64,000 bases of DNA from Candidatus Peregrinibacteria bacterium. GTDB lineage: Bacteria > Patescibacteriota > Gracilibacteria > UBA1369 > LOWO2-01-FULL-3. The notes under the pieces were generated by a model. The model was not told the origin of the DNA and ran no database searches. It was given only the letters and a program-made list of their open reading frames with translations. A program made the translations under genes and the position numbers. The stretch lies in the NCBI GenBank assembly GCA_030688025.1, contig JAUYJL010000010.1:1-64000 (forward strand), written 5' to 3'. Of the stretch, positions 34,668-44,852 are shown piece by piece. Position 1 is the first letter of the stretch. Each line of letters begins with the position of its first letter.

Positions 34668-35699
34668 CTACCTCGTCGCCTTCAGTGGCGTTTTACTAAC
34701 AGTCTGATGCTTCCTTTCCTCCAGTTTCCCCATCAATTTCTCAGCCCACTCTTCGTGCGCGTTGTACCACTCAAAAGTTTTTGCAATCCCTTCAGCGAAA
34801 TCAACGGATGGCTTCCAGCCAAGCTCATTTTGCAACTTACCTGAATCAATCGCATAGCGACGATCATGAGCAAGTCTATCATTTACATAAGTGATAAGAC
34901 TTTCATCTCTGCCCAAAAATTGAAGCAAAAATTTCGTAATTTCAAGATTCGTTTTTTCATTATTTCCTCCAACATTGTAAACCTCGCCAACGCGTCCCTT
35001 AGCCAAAATCATGTCAATCGCACGGCAATGATCGATAACATAAAGCCAATCTCTCACATTTTTCCCATCTCCATAAACCGGCACAGGCTTGTTTTCCGCA
35101 ATCAGTCTGAAGAAATAGGGGACTAACTTTTCCGGAAATTGATAAGGACCGTAATTATTACTACATCTGCTGATAGTCACAGGCATTTGATAAGTCTCAA
35201 AATAGCTCCTCACAAGTAAGTCCGCAGAGGCTTTTGAAGCCGCATAAGGACAATTTGGAGCGATAGGAGTGCTTTCGGTAAATAAATCTGTCGTATCAGT
35301 TCCAAGATCCCCGTAAACCTCATCAGTCGAAACTTGATGAAATCTCCTCACACAATTTAATCGAGAAGCATCAAGCACATTATGAGTTCCGACAATATTT
35401 GTAAGAACAAAAATGCTAGGTCCGGTAATACTTCTGTCGACATGAGTTTCCGCCGCAAAATTCACGACAATATCAAATTTTTCTTTCTCAAAAAGCGCAT
35501 CAATAAAAGCTTTATCGACGATATCTCCTTGCACGAAATGAACACGAGGACTTTCCAAAAGATCGCTGATATTATCCAAATTTCCCGCATAAGTCAGTTT
35601 GTCCAAAACATAAATTTCATCGTCAGGATAATTTTCAAATCTATAATGCACGAAATTACTTCCGATAAAACCAGCTCCTCCTGTAATTAATATTTTCAT
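34668..35699 (-). CDS. rfbB: dTDP-glucose 4,6-dehydratase
   Basis: 343 residues of the extended SDR type: GGAGFIGSNFV, NFAAETHVDRSI, STDEVYGDLG, catalytic YAASKASADLL (Tyr-x-x-x-Lys), NNYGPYQFPEKLVP, and GDGKNVRDWLYV. It converts dTDP-glucose to dTDP-4-keto-6-deoxyglucose using bound NAD. Two genes, an fdtA-like one and infB, lie just upstream with gaps of 9-12 bp on the same strand. Confidence 0.95.
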   Translation of the reverse strand: MKILITGGAGFIGSNFVHYRFENYPDDEIYVLDKLTYAGNLDNISDLLESPRVHFVQGDIVDKAFIDALFEKEKFDIVVNFAAETHVDRSITGPSIFVLTNIVGTHNVLDASRLNCVRRFHQVSTDEVYGDLGTDTTDLFTESTPIAPNCPYAASKASADLLVRSYFETYQMPVTISRCSNNYGPYQFPEKLVPYFFRLIAENKPVPVYGDGKNVRDWLYVIDHCRAIDMILAKGRVGEVYNVGGNNEKTNLEITKFLLQFLGRDESLITYVNDRLAHDRRYAIDSGKLQNELGWKPSVDFAEGIAKTFEWYNAHEEWAEKLMGKLEERKHQTVSKTPLKATR

Positions 35700-35711
35700 A
35701 ATAATAATGCG

Positions 35712-36116
35712 TTATTTTTCAAGACTTCCGACATACCCTACAAATTCATCCAAATCGTAGATGTAATCTTCCGCCACATAATTTACTGAAGAAATGGCCA
35801 TAAGTACAGCATCAGGCGAAAAATCGTAAAAATCTCTGAAACACATTTCATTCATCAAAATCGCATCATCAGGACCCTGCAAAGAAAACTCGATCCACTT
35901 AACACCGTCATGTAATCTCGCTTTCACGGTTCCTTTTTGGCAAACATACAATTTTTTTTCATGTTTAACTGCATGTCCGCCCCTAGGCAAAGTGACATCA
36001 GTAAGGTAATAAACACGCTTAGCCGCCCAATCGAAGTAATCTTTAAATTCAATAACCGTAAGATTGCCCCTTTCGTCTTTATGAGTTTTGAGTTTTATTT
36101 GTTCCGCTTTCGCCAT
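35712..36116 (-). CDS. WxcM/FdtA-like dTDP-sugar 3,4-ketoisomerase
   Basis: 134-residue single cupin. The stretch LPRGGHAVKHEKKLYVCQKG (residues about 43-62) carries the conserved Arg-Gly-Gly-His motif of FdtA/QdtA-type isomerases, which shift the keto group of dTDP-4-keto-6-deoxyglucose from C4 to C3. It is adjacent to rfbB, which makes that substrate. It is too short for, and differs in motif from, RmlC. This suggests a 3-keto (and possibly 3-amino) deoxysugar rather than, or besides, rhamnose. Confidence 0.82.
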   Translation of the reverse strand: MAKAEQIKLKTHKDERGNLTVIEFKDYFDWAAKRVYYLTDVTLPRGGHAVKHEKKLYVCQKGTVKARLHDGVKWIEFSLQGPDDAILMNEMCFRDFYDFSPDAVLMAISSVNYVAEDYIYDLDEFVGYVGSLEK

Positions 36117-36125
36117 AATAAAAAT

Positions 36126-38297
36126 TTACACTGTTCGTATTTTCTTTTCTTGCCTGAAAGCTTCAAGGATATCACCGACCTCAAGAGCTATGTCTCCAAC
36201 AAATTTTATTCCACATTCATTTCCGGCTCCAATCTCACGCACAACTTCATCGACTTTTCGCAAAGATTCAAGAACTCCTGTTCCCACAACATTATCGGTT
36301 TCTTCTTTTGTAACTCCACGAATAACGCGTAATTTTGCTTTACTCTCAAGCTTTCCGCTAGTGACTCTACATCCGATAACCATTTCCTTTTTCTTTGTAA
36401 GGAAAATCATCTTCACCTCAGCCCTTCCAATAATAACCTCAACAATCTCAGGATCAAGCAGTCCACTCAAAAGCTTCGTAACTTCTTCAAGCAAATTATA
36501 AATAATTGTATATTTTCTTACCTCGACTCCTTCCCTTTCCGCAGTTTTTTCGACATAAGGAGAATCATAACCCGCATGAAAACCAATCACGATGCCCTTG
36601 CTCGCGGAAGCCATAGTTATATCAGACTCTGTAATCGTTCCGACTCCACTGTGAATGATTTTAATAGCAACGTCGTCATTTTTTATCTTTGCCAAAGACT
36701 GTTTAATGGCTTCAAGAGAACCTTTTGTGTCGGCCTTAAGTACGATTTTCAAAATCTTATCCGACTTAATCCTAGAAATAATTTGCCCTATCGCAGATCC
36801 TTTTTCTTCATCTAGTTTTTTTGTAATCATTCCAATTTCCTCGGCTTTTTGTTTAGCCATTTTCTCATCTTTCACAACTTGCAAAATATCTCCGCTCACA
36901 GGCGTCGATGAAAGTCCCGCAATTCGCACAGGAGTTGAAGGGTTCGCAAGCCTTATAGGTTTTCCATTATAATCACGCATCAATTTAATTCTTCCATGAG
37001 AATTTCCGATAACCACATTGTCCATAAGTCGAAGCGTTCCTGTATTTACAAGAACTGTAGCGACAGGCCCGAGACTGTGATCCAAATGCGCTTCTACCAC
37101 TGTGCCAACCGCTTCACGATCATAATTTGCCTTCAAATCCAACATGTCGGCGGTTAACAGAATCATATCAAGCAAATCATCAATTCCTTGTTTTGCCAAA
37201 GCTGAAACCGGAACGATTACAGTATCTCCGCCCCAATCCTCAGGTTGAAGTCCATGTTCAGCAAGTTCACCTTTTACTCTGTCAGGATTAACATTTGGTT
37301 TATCCATCTTATTCATCGCAACAATAATAGGCACACCGGCTTCTTTCGCATGATTTATAGCTTCAATTGTTTGAGGTTTAACTCCTTCATCAGCCGCAAC
37401 AACAAGTACTGCAATATCGGTAACCTTAGCTCCACGAGCTCTCATCGCTGTAAAAGCTTCATGCCCAGGAGTATCCAGAAAAGTAATAAGTTTTCCTTTT
37501 TTTACAACTTGGTAAGCTCCGATGTGCTGAGTGATTCCTCCGGATTCACCAGAAACCACATCTGTAGAACGAATCGCATCCAGAAGTTTTGTCTTTCCAT
37601 GATCAACGTGTCCCATGACACAAACAACAGGAGGGCGCGTTTTAAGAACACTACTGTCATCCTCTTTAAGAAGATTGGAAATATTCCCGGCCATAAGCTC
37701 TTCAGCAGAGGCGGCAGCTCTAATTCTCTTAAGTTTTATTCCAACATCATCAGCAATAATTTGCGCGGTATCAAAATCAATTTCTTGATTTATGTTTGCG
37801 CGTATCCCGTTTTTCATCAATTCTCCGATAATCTTCGCAATCTTTATTCCGGTCTTCTCCGCAAATTCTTTTACAGTAATAAAATCTGAAATTTCGACAA
37901 AATCTTTTGCCACAACAGGTTGCACAGGCTTATCGGCCCATGATTTTTTACTGGTATCCTTGCCGGCCATTTTCTTTCTTTGGCTTTTTACAATCTCTCT
38001 TTCCCTTTCTTCCGCAATAATTTCATCATAAAGCTCCGCAACGTCGCGTGGCGCTTTATTTACCTCAAGCAAATCTTCATTTTCTGGCGAAACATCTTTC
38101 ACAGGCACTTTTACATCTTTCTCGTATTCCGCAACATCATTATTTTTCTTGAGTTCGTCTATTACGATTTCCGCAATATCATCATCAATCACCCTAGCCT
38201 TAGGGGAAACACCTGAACCAAGTTCAATCAATTTTTCTCTAAGTTCTTTTGTCGTAATGCCCAATTTTTCTGCGAGATCGCTTAGTTTTGTTGACAT
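36126..38297 (-). CDS. infB: Translation initiation factor IF-2
   Basis: 723 residues. Two IF2_N-like modules (residues about 1-50 beginning [20 protein letters not shown], and about 140-200), then the GTPase: G1 [14 protein letters not shown] at about 228, G3 DTPGHEAF, G4 NKMD. Domains II-IV follow. It brings initiator tRNA to the 30S subunit. The linker is short for a bacterium. A run of rfbB-side genes follows 9 bp after its stop, an unusual operon partner. Confidence 0.96.
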   Translation of the reverse strand: MSTKLSDLAEKLGITTKELREKLIELGSGVSPKARVIDDDIAEIVIDELKKNNDVAEYEKDVKVPVKDVSPENEDLLEVNKAPRDVAELYDEIIAEEREREIVKSQRKKMAGKDTSKKSWADKPVQPVVAKDFVEISDFITVKEFAEKTGIKIAKIIGELMKNGIRANINQEIDFDTAQIIADDVGIKLKRIRAAASAEELMAGNISNLLKEDDSSVLKTRPPVVCVMGHVDHGKTKLLDAIRSTDVVSGESGGITQHIGAYQVVKKGKLITFLDTPGHEAFTAMRARGAKVTDIAVLVVAADEGVKPQTIEAINHAKEAGVPIIVAMNKMDKPNVNPDRVKGELAEHGLQPEDWGGDTVIVPVSALAKQGIDDLLDMILLTADMLDLKANYDREAVGTVVEAHLDHSLGPVATVLVNTGTLRLMDNVVIGNSHGRIKLMRDYNGKPIRLANPSTPVRIAGLSSTPVSGDILQVVKDEKMAKQKAEEIGMITKKLDEEKGSAIGQIISRIKSDKILKIVLKADTKGSLEAIKQSLAKIKNDDVAIKIIHSGVGTITESDITMASASKGIVIGFHAGYDSPYVEKTAEREGVEVRKYTIIYNLLEEVTKLLSGLLDPEIVEVIIGRAEVKMIFLTKKKEMVIGCRVTSGKLESKAKLRVIRGVTKEETDNVVGTGVLESLRKVDEVVREIGAGNECGIKFVGDIALEVGDILEAFRQEKKIRTV

Positions 38298-38342
38298 AGT
38301 TGTCTTAAGCTGTAAAAATCGTAAGCAGTTTATACTAAAAGC

Positions 38343-39440
38343 ATGGAAGTTGCAATTCTCATTATAGGCTTAAGCATATTAGGAGTTTTGGGTTTTCTCG
38401 CGTACACAAAAATCGCAGTACCAAAGGAAAATACCGACGACGCCATGCTCTTGCAGTACATAGATTCTTTGCGTAAAGAAATCCGCGATGTAGGCAGTCA
38501 AACAAGGAAGGAAACAGAGGATCGACTCGACAAAATCAATGAAAGAATCGCTAGGGGACTGGAACACTCGTCTACAACCCTACAAAAACAATTTTCCGAA
38601 AGTGCGGTTTTGATAAAAAGTGTGACCGAAAAACTTACAAAATTGGACGAAACAAATAAGCAAGTTTTAGGATTTTCTGAACAAATGCAGAGCTTGGAAA
38701 ATATTTTAAAAAATCCAAAACAAAGAGGAATTTTGGGGGAATATTTTTTGGAAAGTTTGCTATCACAAGTTTTCCAGCCAAACCAATATAAAATCCAATA
38801 CAAATTTTCAAACGGAGAAATAGTAGACGCGGCGGTTTTCATGCAAGATAAAGTTATTCCTATTGATGCAAAATTCTCGCTCGAAAAATATAACAAAATC
38901 ATGGAGGAAAAAGACGAAACTAAGCGAGAACAATTGGAAAAAGAATTCAAGATGGATGTCAAAAACAGGATCGATGAAACCGCAAAATATATTCGTCCAA
39001 AAGAAAACACGATGGATTTCGCATTTATGTTTATTCCGGCTGAAGGAATTTACTATAATCTCTTGATCTACAAGGTTGGAACGCTTGATGTAAACGCAAA
39101 TGACCTTATCGAATACGCATTCAAGAAAAAAGTAATAATAGTTTCGCCGATATCATTTTTTGCTTATTTACAAACAGTTCTTGAGGGAATGAAAAACGTG
39201 AAAATGCAGGAATCCATGGGGGAAATCAAAAAAAACATAGAAGACTTGGGGCGACACTTAAACAGCTACGAAACATTTGTCCAGAAAATGGGAAACAGCC
39301 TTGGAACAACAGTAAATATGTACAACAGTGCGCATAAAGAATTCAAAAAAATAGACAAAGATATATATAAAATAACAGATGGAGCGGAGGGCGGAAAACT
39401 TGAGCCATTTCTTATAGACAAACCACAAGTTACGGATTAA
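38343..39440 (+). CDS. rmuC: RmuC-family DNA recombination protein
   Basis: 365 residues. An N-terminal membrane anchor (about 3-20), then a helical segment of about 100 residues, then the RmuC core with GILGEYFLESLLSQVFQP, IPIDAKFSLEKY, and FMFIPAEGIYYNLLI. RmuC proteins limit inversion and recombination at repeats and have a restriction-like nuclease fold. Divergent from infB with a 45-bp gap. The next gene starts 9 bp downstream. Confidence 0.9.
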   Translation: MEVAILIIGLSILGVLGFLAYTKIAVPKENTDDAMLLQYIDSLRKEIRDVGSQTRKETEDRLDKINERIARGLEHSSTTLQKQFSESAVLIKSVTEKLTKLDETNKQVLGFSEQMQSLENILKNPKQRGILGEYFLESLLSQVFQPNQYKIQYKFSNGEIVDAAVFMQDKVIPIDAKFSLEKYNKIMEEKDETKREQLEKEFKMDVKNRIDETAKYIRPKENTMDFAFMFIPAEGIYYNLLIYKVGTLDVNANDLIEYAFKKKVIIVSPISFFAYLQTVLEGMKNVKMQESMGEIKKNIEDLGRHLNSYETFVQKMGNSLGTTVNMYNSAHKEFKKIDKDIYKITDGAEGGKLEPFLIDKPQVTD

Positions 39441-39449
39441 AATCAAAAC

Positions 39450-39938
39450 ATGGAAGTAAGAACAAAAGCTTTGGTATCAGTACTACTGGGAGGAGCCGTG
39501 ATCGGAGGAGTATACTTATTCTCAGCAAATAATTCAGCATTATTCAAAGGTCAAATTTTCAATGATAACACTGCTAAAACAGAAAACACAGTGGAAGTTC
39601 TCCCTGATTTAAGGGCAAAACTTGAAGTGATGCCGCCTGCAAGCGAACAAGAAGACATCAAAGCAAATGTAACAATAGAAAATGCCGGAGAAGGAGGCCT
39701 GTCCGGTGAAATTCCATTCAAATACACGCTTTATATAAATGATACGGAAGTTTTCACAAACTCAGATTCTTACACAGAAATGGCAAAAGGAGATTCTTTC
39801 TCATTCACATATCCAATTCCACGAGCAATATACAACTACGGCAAAAAAGGCACAGTCGTAATAAAAATCGACACAGACAACACGATCAAAGAATCAAACG
39901 AAAACAACAATGAGGTTGTTGTTAATTATAGTCTTTAA
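39450..39938 (+). CDS. Exported CARDB-like domain protein
   Basis: 162 residues. An N-terminal hydrophobic signal or anchor (about 8-26) ends in SANNSALFKGQ. The rest is a beta-sandwich-like domain with the CARDB pattern (LRAKLEVMPP..., VTIENAGEGG, final IKESNENNNEVVVNY). Probably an extracytoplasmic adhesion or assembly module. The NSxxFxG motif after the anchor is shared with the SLH proteins at 44171 and 45798. It is 9 bp after rmuC. Confidence 0.75.
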   Translation: MEVRTKALVSVLLGGAVIGGVYLFSANNSALFKGQIFNDNTAKTENTVEVLPDLRAKLEVMPPASEQEDIKANVTIENAGEGGLSGEIPFKYTLYINDTEVFTNSDSYTEMAKGDSFSFTYPIPRAIYNYGKKGTVVIKIDTDNTIKESNENNNEVVVNYSL

Positions 39939-39945
39939 ATAGACG

Positions 39946-39975
39946 TTGACAAAATTGGATTTCGAGATGTATTTT
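39946..39975 (+). promoter_or_regulatory. Promoter for the 326-aa gene
   Basis: TTGACA (39946-39951) and TATTTT (39970-39975) with an 18-bp spacer; the ATG is at 40035. Confidence 0.55.
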
Positions 39976-40034
39976 AACCTCCAATAGATGGATAGGACTT
40001 TTCACTGAACAATTCAAATTTAACTAAATTTACA

Positions 40035-41015
40035 ATGGAAAATAATAAACCTGAATGCAGATATACTGATAAAGGCGAAGAACAAAACCTGCCAAAAGAT
40101 GTAGTTGGCGCAGTAGAAAGAAAACTTCGGGAAGGCGATAGTTTCGCTCCAAGAACTACAGATGCACATGAATTTGTTTCAGCAGTGGAGGAGGCATCAA
40201 AAACCTTTCAGCTAAGAACTCAAGTAGCAACATCTCCATCTGTCGAGGCAACAGAAATACCAACTCCAAAAAATCAAGGTCCGCTGATCCTTCAAAGCAA
40301 AAGTCCACACACACCTGAGCACAAGAAATATCTTGAAACAACAATACAAACAGCACTGCCAAGCGTAAGAAAAGCTTTCATGAATGCAAGGATTGAAATT
40401 CCGACAGACAACGAAATTCTACAAGCAATGATTATGACAAATCGTTTTACTCGTGACCAAATAGAGGAATTGATTAGAAATATACAAGTTCCTGGACTTG
40501 TAGTTTTGCCTCCTGAAATGCAGTCATTCGAATCTTATGTAGGGTTTTTGAATGCAAACGAAAAAAGACGAGGACAATACGGTGTTTCCACCAGCGATAG
40601 CCGGAAAACAGCATTTTCTGAGCAAGATAAAGCACTAATAGAGGAAAGAAAAGGACAACCTGCGCAGTATAAGTTTGGAATAGGGGAAATGATGCAAGAA
40701 CCTCAAAATAGACAAGGAAAACTTAGAGATATAGTCGAAAAATGGGAAGGCAGTGCTTTGGCAAAACAAACAAGAACAGCAACACCAAGAGAATATGCTG
40801 TGCTACAAGCGCAAGCCAAAGATCTATTGGACTTGAACGGATGGACGATGCTATCTGAAGAAAATGCTCCACACAAAATAATAGGAGATGACAATCTTGT
40901 CTCCGGTGCCAATGGCCGCAACGCTTGGCTTGATGACGATAGGGTCAGTTTCGTTGGGTACAGTCCAGGGAATGCTTACCGTTACGCCCGTGTTCGTCCC
41001 GTGGTGGTGGGGTAA
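40035..41015 (+). CDS. Hypothetical protein, 326 aa
   Basis: Unknown soluble protein. Residues 1-115 look disordered (Pro/Thr/Ser-rich); about 120-180 helical; the C-terminus (about 260-326) is mixed with several aromatic residues (DDRVSFVGYSPGNAYRYARV). No signal peptide. It has its own promoter and is convergent with the UvrD-like gene. Confidence 0.7.
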   Translation: MENNKPECRYTDKGEEQNLPKDVVGAVERKLREGDSFAPRTTDAHEFVSAVEEASKTFQLRTQVATSPSVEATEIPTPKNQGPLILQSKSPHTPEHKKYLETTIQTALPSVRKAFMNARIEIPTDNEILQAMIMTNRFTRDQIEELIRNIQVPGLVVLPPEMQSFESYVGFLNANEKRRGQYGVSTSDSRKTAFSEQDKALIEERKGQPAQYKFGIGEMMQEPQNRQGKLRDIVEKWEGSALAKQTRTATPREYAVLQAQAKDLLDLNGWTMLSEENAPHKIIGDDNLVSGANGRNAWLDDDRVSFVGYSPGNAYRYARVRPVVVG

Positions 41016-41048
41016 ATTGAATTTTGAGATTTGACTTTTCCCTCACGA

Positions 41049-44000
41049 CTAAACCGCCGGACAAATCATCCTGTAGTCGCAGAAGCCGCATAGTTTTTCA
41101 TTTGGCGTAGCATCGAAATTCGAAGCTTTAATCTCTTCTATTTTTGCTTTTATTTCATCAGCAAGTTCATTTATTTGATCATCACTTCTAGTCGTAGAAA
41201 TTTTTTCATTCGCGTCCAAGAAATAAAGCGAAAGTTTCGAAACATTAATCTTGAATAAATCTCTACAAACCATCGCATAAATAGACAATTGAAGATGTTT
41301 TTTTATATTCAAATCACTGTGTATTGAGCCGGTTTTATAATCGATAACCTCGTAAGTGCCATCTGGAAGACGATCAATCCTATCGATACGACCACTCAAC
41401 ATATATTCACCGATTCTCAGATTAAAAGATCTCTCAAGAAATTCAGGTATTGTCCACGGATTTGAGTTCGCATCATAATATCTTTTTAGCATCTCAAGCC
41501 CCTTTTTCTTTTTTGTATTTTCTTGCATTACGCTGTCGTATCCTTCGGGATTCCAATTTTTCAAATATAATTCTTCCATAACAGAAAATGGCAAATCTCT
41601 CTCCTTTATAAGTTTCTGATAAAACTGATTCAAGGTTTCATGCACACTGCTACCAAAATTGGTTACATGCGAAGTCGGAGTCGGAATTTTTAAAAGATAA
41701 GAATAATTATATTTCAATGGACACACGCCAAATGAATCCAATTGAGAATAACTGATTCTTTTTTTATTAAACTTCGGTAGATCAAAAATCTTCGTAGCTT
41801 TCATGTTTAATTTTTTCAAACTTTCTATCGGATCAACAGTAGGCTGATACTCAATCTGCTCAACGCTAAGCGACCCATGACTACGTGTAGGAGATTCCAC
41901 TTTTTGATTCGTATCCTTTTTCAAAGATCTCTTGGATTCAGGGCGACCACTCTCGCACCCCAAAATCTCATCCACGAAAACAGACCTTTTCCAAAGCTTA
42001 TTCCCCTCGTATTTATCGCTGTACGTAATGTGAAGGCCCTTTCTAGCGCGAGTCATGGCAACATACATAAGTCGACGCTCTTCCTGCATGTGAACGTCTC
42101 CTTCGCTGTAAATCTCAGTTGTAAGCTCTTCGGGAACCGTGAAAGTATCTCTGCGATTTGTTCCGGGAAATCTCGTATTCACCATACTTCCAAGAAAAAC
42201 ATAATCAAATTCAAGTCCTTTACTTCCGTGAGTTGTCAAAATCTGCACTGCTTCACGCGAAACTTGATCCTCCCTATACGTCATCGGATAATCCGATTCC
42301 TCCAAAAGTTCGATATATGAGCGAAAATCCGCCACGGAATTATTTTGATTATCTTTTTCAAACGCAGAAACGTTTTTTGCGAATTCATTGATATTGTAGA
42401 CCTCTTCGAATTTTTCATTTTGAAGCAAATATTCGAGATGTCCGGATTTCATCAGAAATTCATTTATTGTAAGTCCGACGCTGTTTTTCTTTGAAAACTC
42501 GATTAGATGCGCGAAAAGTTCATATATTTTTTTGAAATTACTTTCCATTCCGGGCAAAACTTCGTTGTTTTCTTCGGCAAGTCTTTTTAATGCCACAACC
42601 AAATGTTTTTTTACAGGACTATTTATGATGGATAAAATTTCACGCATAGGAATAGCAAAAACGTCACATTTCAAAATTCGAAGTAACGAAACATCATCAT
42701 AAGGATTTGAAAGGAATTTTACGACCGCGACCAAATCTTTTATCTCAGGTAGATGTAAAAGTCCTTTCGGATCGTTTACGTGATAAGGGATTCCCGCGGA
42801 CTTTAGCGCATCAATAAAAGGATTCGTCAGTCTGTTCGTGCGAACCAAAATCGCGAAAGAAGAGTAGGGAAGTCCTTCCTCTTTTTGCAAACCGGCGATT
42901 TTCTCCGCTACAAATTCCGCTTCGTTTAAATAATATTGAAAATGATGTACGTGAACTTTTTCATCTCTACGCCCCGAACCATTATCGAGAACATGCTGAA
43001 CAACAGACTCCCCTGCATCAACTTTATCACTTTTTCTGTGCCGCAGGGACTTATCACCAGTATTTGAATGTAATCTCTTCGTTATGTTTGATTTTACCTC
43101 GAGCCTATCCGGATTATTGTTTTGTATAAGGGCATAAGCGCTATCGAGAATATTTTGTGAACTTCTGTAATTTTCAATCAAAACAACTTTCTCCGTCTCA
43201 GGAAAAAATTTCTCAAATTGCAAAATATTACTAAGACTCGCGCCTCGCCATTTATAAATACTTTGATCGTCATCTCCGACAACGGTGATATTTTTATGCT
43301 CTTCGCAGAGCATTCGAACGAGTTTAAATTGCGCGTAATTCGTATCTTGGAACTCATCCACAAAAATATATTTAAATCTTTCTCGATATTCTTTCAGCAC
43401 ACTTTTTCTCGTTTCAAAAAGTCGTATCGCGTACATCGTAAGATCTCCAAAATCTAAATAATTATTTTGAATCAAAAGTTCCTGATATTTTTTGTAAGCA
43501 TTTGCGACCTCAAGATTTTTTTTGCGAATTTCCTCTTCTTCAGGATTTTTCACTTCAAGTTTTTCCGCCCATTCAATATATTTTTCAGGAGTAATCAATT
43601 CGTCTTTTAATTTGCTGAAATGCGTCAATAAATCCGAAATAAATTTATTTGGATTCCCGAGTGGTCGATAATAATTAAGTTCAAAAGTATACAAATTTTT
43701 CTTAAAGAAAAACCATTGTTCTTCTTTTGTAAGAATTTTATACGAAGTGTCGAGACCGATCTCAAGTCCCGACTCGCGCAAAATCTGCTCCGAAAACGAA
43801 TGGAAAGTTTTCACGCAAATTTCCTCATAACCAAAAGGCATTTCTTGGTCTATGCGCTCAATCATTTCGGTCGTAGCCTTCTCCGTAAAAGTCAGCGCCA
43901 AAATCTCGCTCGCCTTATACACGCCACTGTTTATCAAATGCAAAATACTCGAAGTAATCACACGAGTTTTCCCTGTTCCAGCTCCCGCAATTATCAAAAG

Positions 44001-44051
44001 TGGTCCTTTTGTATGATCTATCGCTTTTTTCTGCTCTGCATTAAAATCCAT
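41049..44051 (-). CDS. UvrD/PcrA-type helicase fused to RecB-like nuclease
   Basis: 1000 residues. SF1A helicase motifs: GAGTGKTRVI (Walker A), FVDEFQDTNYAQ (Walker B), GDDDQSIYKWRGA, ENYRSSQNIL, HGSKGLEFDYVF, MYVAMTRARKGLHI. From about residue 785 a PD-(D/E)XK nuclease follows, with GRIDRIDRL...YEVIDYKTG, flanked by CPLKYNYSY and a terminal CGFCDYRMICP; the spaced cysteines suggest the Fe-S clasp known from AddB/RecB-type nucleases. It probably resects double-strand breaks. Two unusual inserts lie at about 325-364 and 697-735. A copy of its first 13 codons is duplicated at 45676-45720. Confidence 0.92.
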   Translation of the reverse strand: MDFNAEQKKAIDHTKGPLLIIAGAGTGKTRVITSSILHLINSGVYKASEILALTFTEKATTEMIERIDQEMPFGYEEICVKTFHSFSEQILRESGLEIGLDTSYKILTKEEQWFFFKKNLYTFELNYYRPLGNPNKFISDLLTHFSKLKDELITPEKYIEWAEKLEVKNPEEEEIRKKNLEVANAYKKYQELLIQNNYLDFGDLTMYAIRLFETRKSVLKEYRERFKYIFVDEFQDTNYAQFKLVRMLCEEHKNITVVGDDDQSIYKWRGASLSNILQFEKFFPETEKVVLIENYRSSQNILDSAYALIQNNNPDRLEVKSNITKRLHSNTGDKSLRHRKSDKVDAGESVVQHVLDNGSGRRDEKVHVHHFQYYLNEAEFVAEKIAGLQKEEGLPYSSFAILVRTNRLTNPFIDALKSAGIPYHVNDPKGLLHLPEIKDLVAVVKFLSNPYDDVSLLRILKCDVFAIPMREILSIINSPVKKHLVVALKRLAEENNEVLPGMESNFKKIYELFAHLIEFSKKNSVGLTINEFLMKSGHLEYLLQNEKFEEVYNINEFAKNVSAFEKDNQNNSVADFRSYIELLEESDYPMTYREDQVSREAVQILTTHGSKGLEFDYVFLGSMVNTRFPGTNRRDTFTVPEELTTEIYSEGDVHMQEERRLMYVAMTRARKGLHITYSDKYEGNKLWKRSVFVDEILGCESGRPESKRSLKKDTNQKVESPTRSHGSLSVEQIEYQPTVDPIESLKKLNMKATKIFDLPKFNKKRISYSQLDSFGVCPLKYNYSYLLKIPTPTSHVTNFGSSVHETLNQFYQKLIKERDLPFSVMEELYLKNWNPEGYDSVMQENTKKKKGLEMLKRYYDANSNPWTIPEFLERSFNLRIGEYMLSGRIDRIDRLPDGTYEVIDYKTGSIHSDLNIKKHLQLSIYAMVCRDLFKINVSKLSLYFLDANEKISTTRSDDQINELADEIKAKIEEIKASNFDATPNEKLCGFCDYRMICPAV

Positions 44052-44118
44052 AAATTTAACTCTATTAATCTACAAAGAGTGTAAACATTTAAAGCCAAGA
44101 ATCAAGACAAAGAATTTT

Positions 44119-44153
44119 ATAAAAAAAAGAGCCGACATCGGTCGACCCTTTTT
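44119..44153 (-). terminator. Terminator of SLH gene 1
   Basis: Minus strand GGGTCGA, short loop, TCGGCTC (with G-T pairs), followed by eight T. Confidence 0.6.
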
Positions 44154-44170
44154 AGGTGTATGAAAATATA

Positions 44171-44707
44171 TTACTTCAAAACATTAGCAAGATTATCTAT
44201 CATTTTTTGCGCTTCAGATTTTTTTAGCGAATCGTTTGGGAAGAAATTATTTCCTTCCCATGGCTGTGAATCTATGATTATTCCTACTTCTGCCGCTTCT
44301 TGTATATAGCTATAGTACCACATAACGCCACGACCAGATGAACCGATATCTGAGTACGCAGGTGACCCGTACGTTGTCGTAGAAATCAAACTAGGACCTT
44401 TGATGTTTTCATAAGCAAGCACCAATAACTTTACTGCATCTGCTCTTTTAATAGGAGTTGTTGAGTCAGAAGATTTCATTGTTAGATAGCTTATTTCATC
44501 TGTAACATAAATCTTTTTCTTCGCCATCAAATCCCTGAAGTCATTTTCGGTGAGAAAAGGATTAATGACATTTACGGGTGGCCCACTTTTAGTTATATTT
44601 CGACTCATTCTCCCCTGAAACATTCCTGAATTAGAAGAAGCAAGAACCAAGGCTCCTACAACCAGCACTCCAACGATAGAAAGTAAAACTTTTGTTTGTT
44701 TTGTCAT
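44171..44707 (-). CDS. SLH-domain surface protein, copy 1
   Basis: 178 residues from the ATG at 44707, which follows an AACAAAAACAAAA leader (a longer frame to 44752 is less likely). Signal anchor at about 8-24 ending in ALVLASSNSGMFQGR. Then a region with TPIKRADAVKLLVLAYENIK and YSYIQEAAEVGII...FFPNDSLKKSEAQKMI, the pattern of one to two S-layer-homology repeats. SLH domains bind pyruvylated wall polysaccharide, the predicted CsaB product. A paralogue lies at 45798-46427. An extended -10 (TGTTATAAT) is at 44741-44749. Confidence 0.82.
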   Translation of the reverse strand: MTKQTKVLLSIVGVLVVGALVLASSNSGMFQGRMSRNITKSGPPVNVINPFLTENDFRDLMAKKKIYVTDEISYLTMKSSDSTTPIKRADAVKLLVLAYENIKGPSLISTTTYGSPAYSDIGSSGRGVMWYYSYIQEAAEVGIIIDSQPWEGNNFFPNDSLKKSEAQKMIDNLANVLK

Positions 44708-44740
44708 TTTTGTTTTTGTTAATTTGATAAAACTAAGTAT

Positions 44741-44749
44741 ATTATAACA
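44741..44749 (-). promoter_or_regulatory. Extended -10 promoter of SLH gene 1
   Basis: TGTTATAAT on the minus strand. The same region upstream of SLH copy 2 is conserved (GTTATGAT), including the C-rich tract and AAATTGTGTATT further upstream. Confidence 0.5.
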
Positions 44750-44852
44750 CACCCCCCCCTCGGCGCAACCCCAAATGTTCGGGATAAATTGTGTATTTAA
44801 TAAAAATTTAATGTCGGTTTGGTAACGTGTATGTATTATTTAACTTTTTTAT

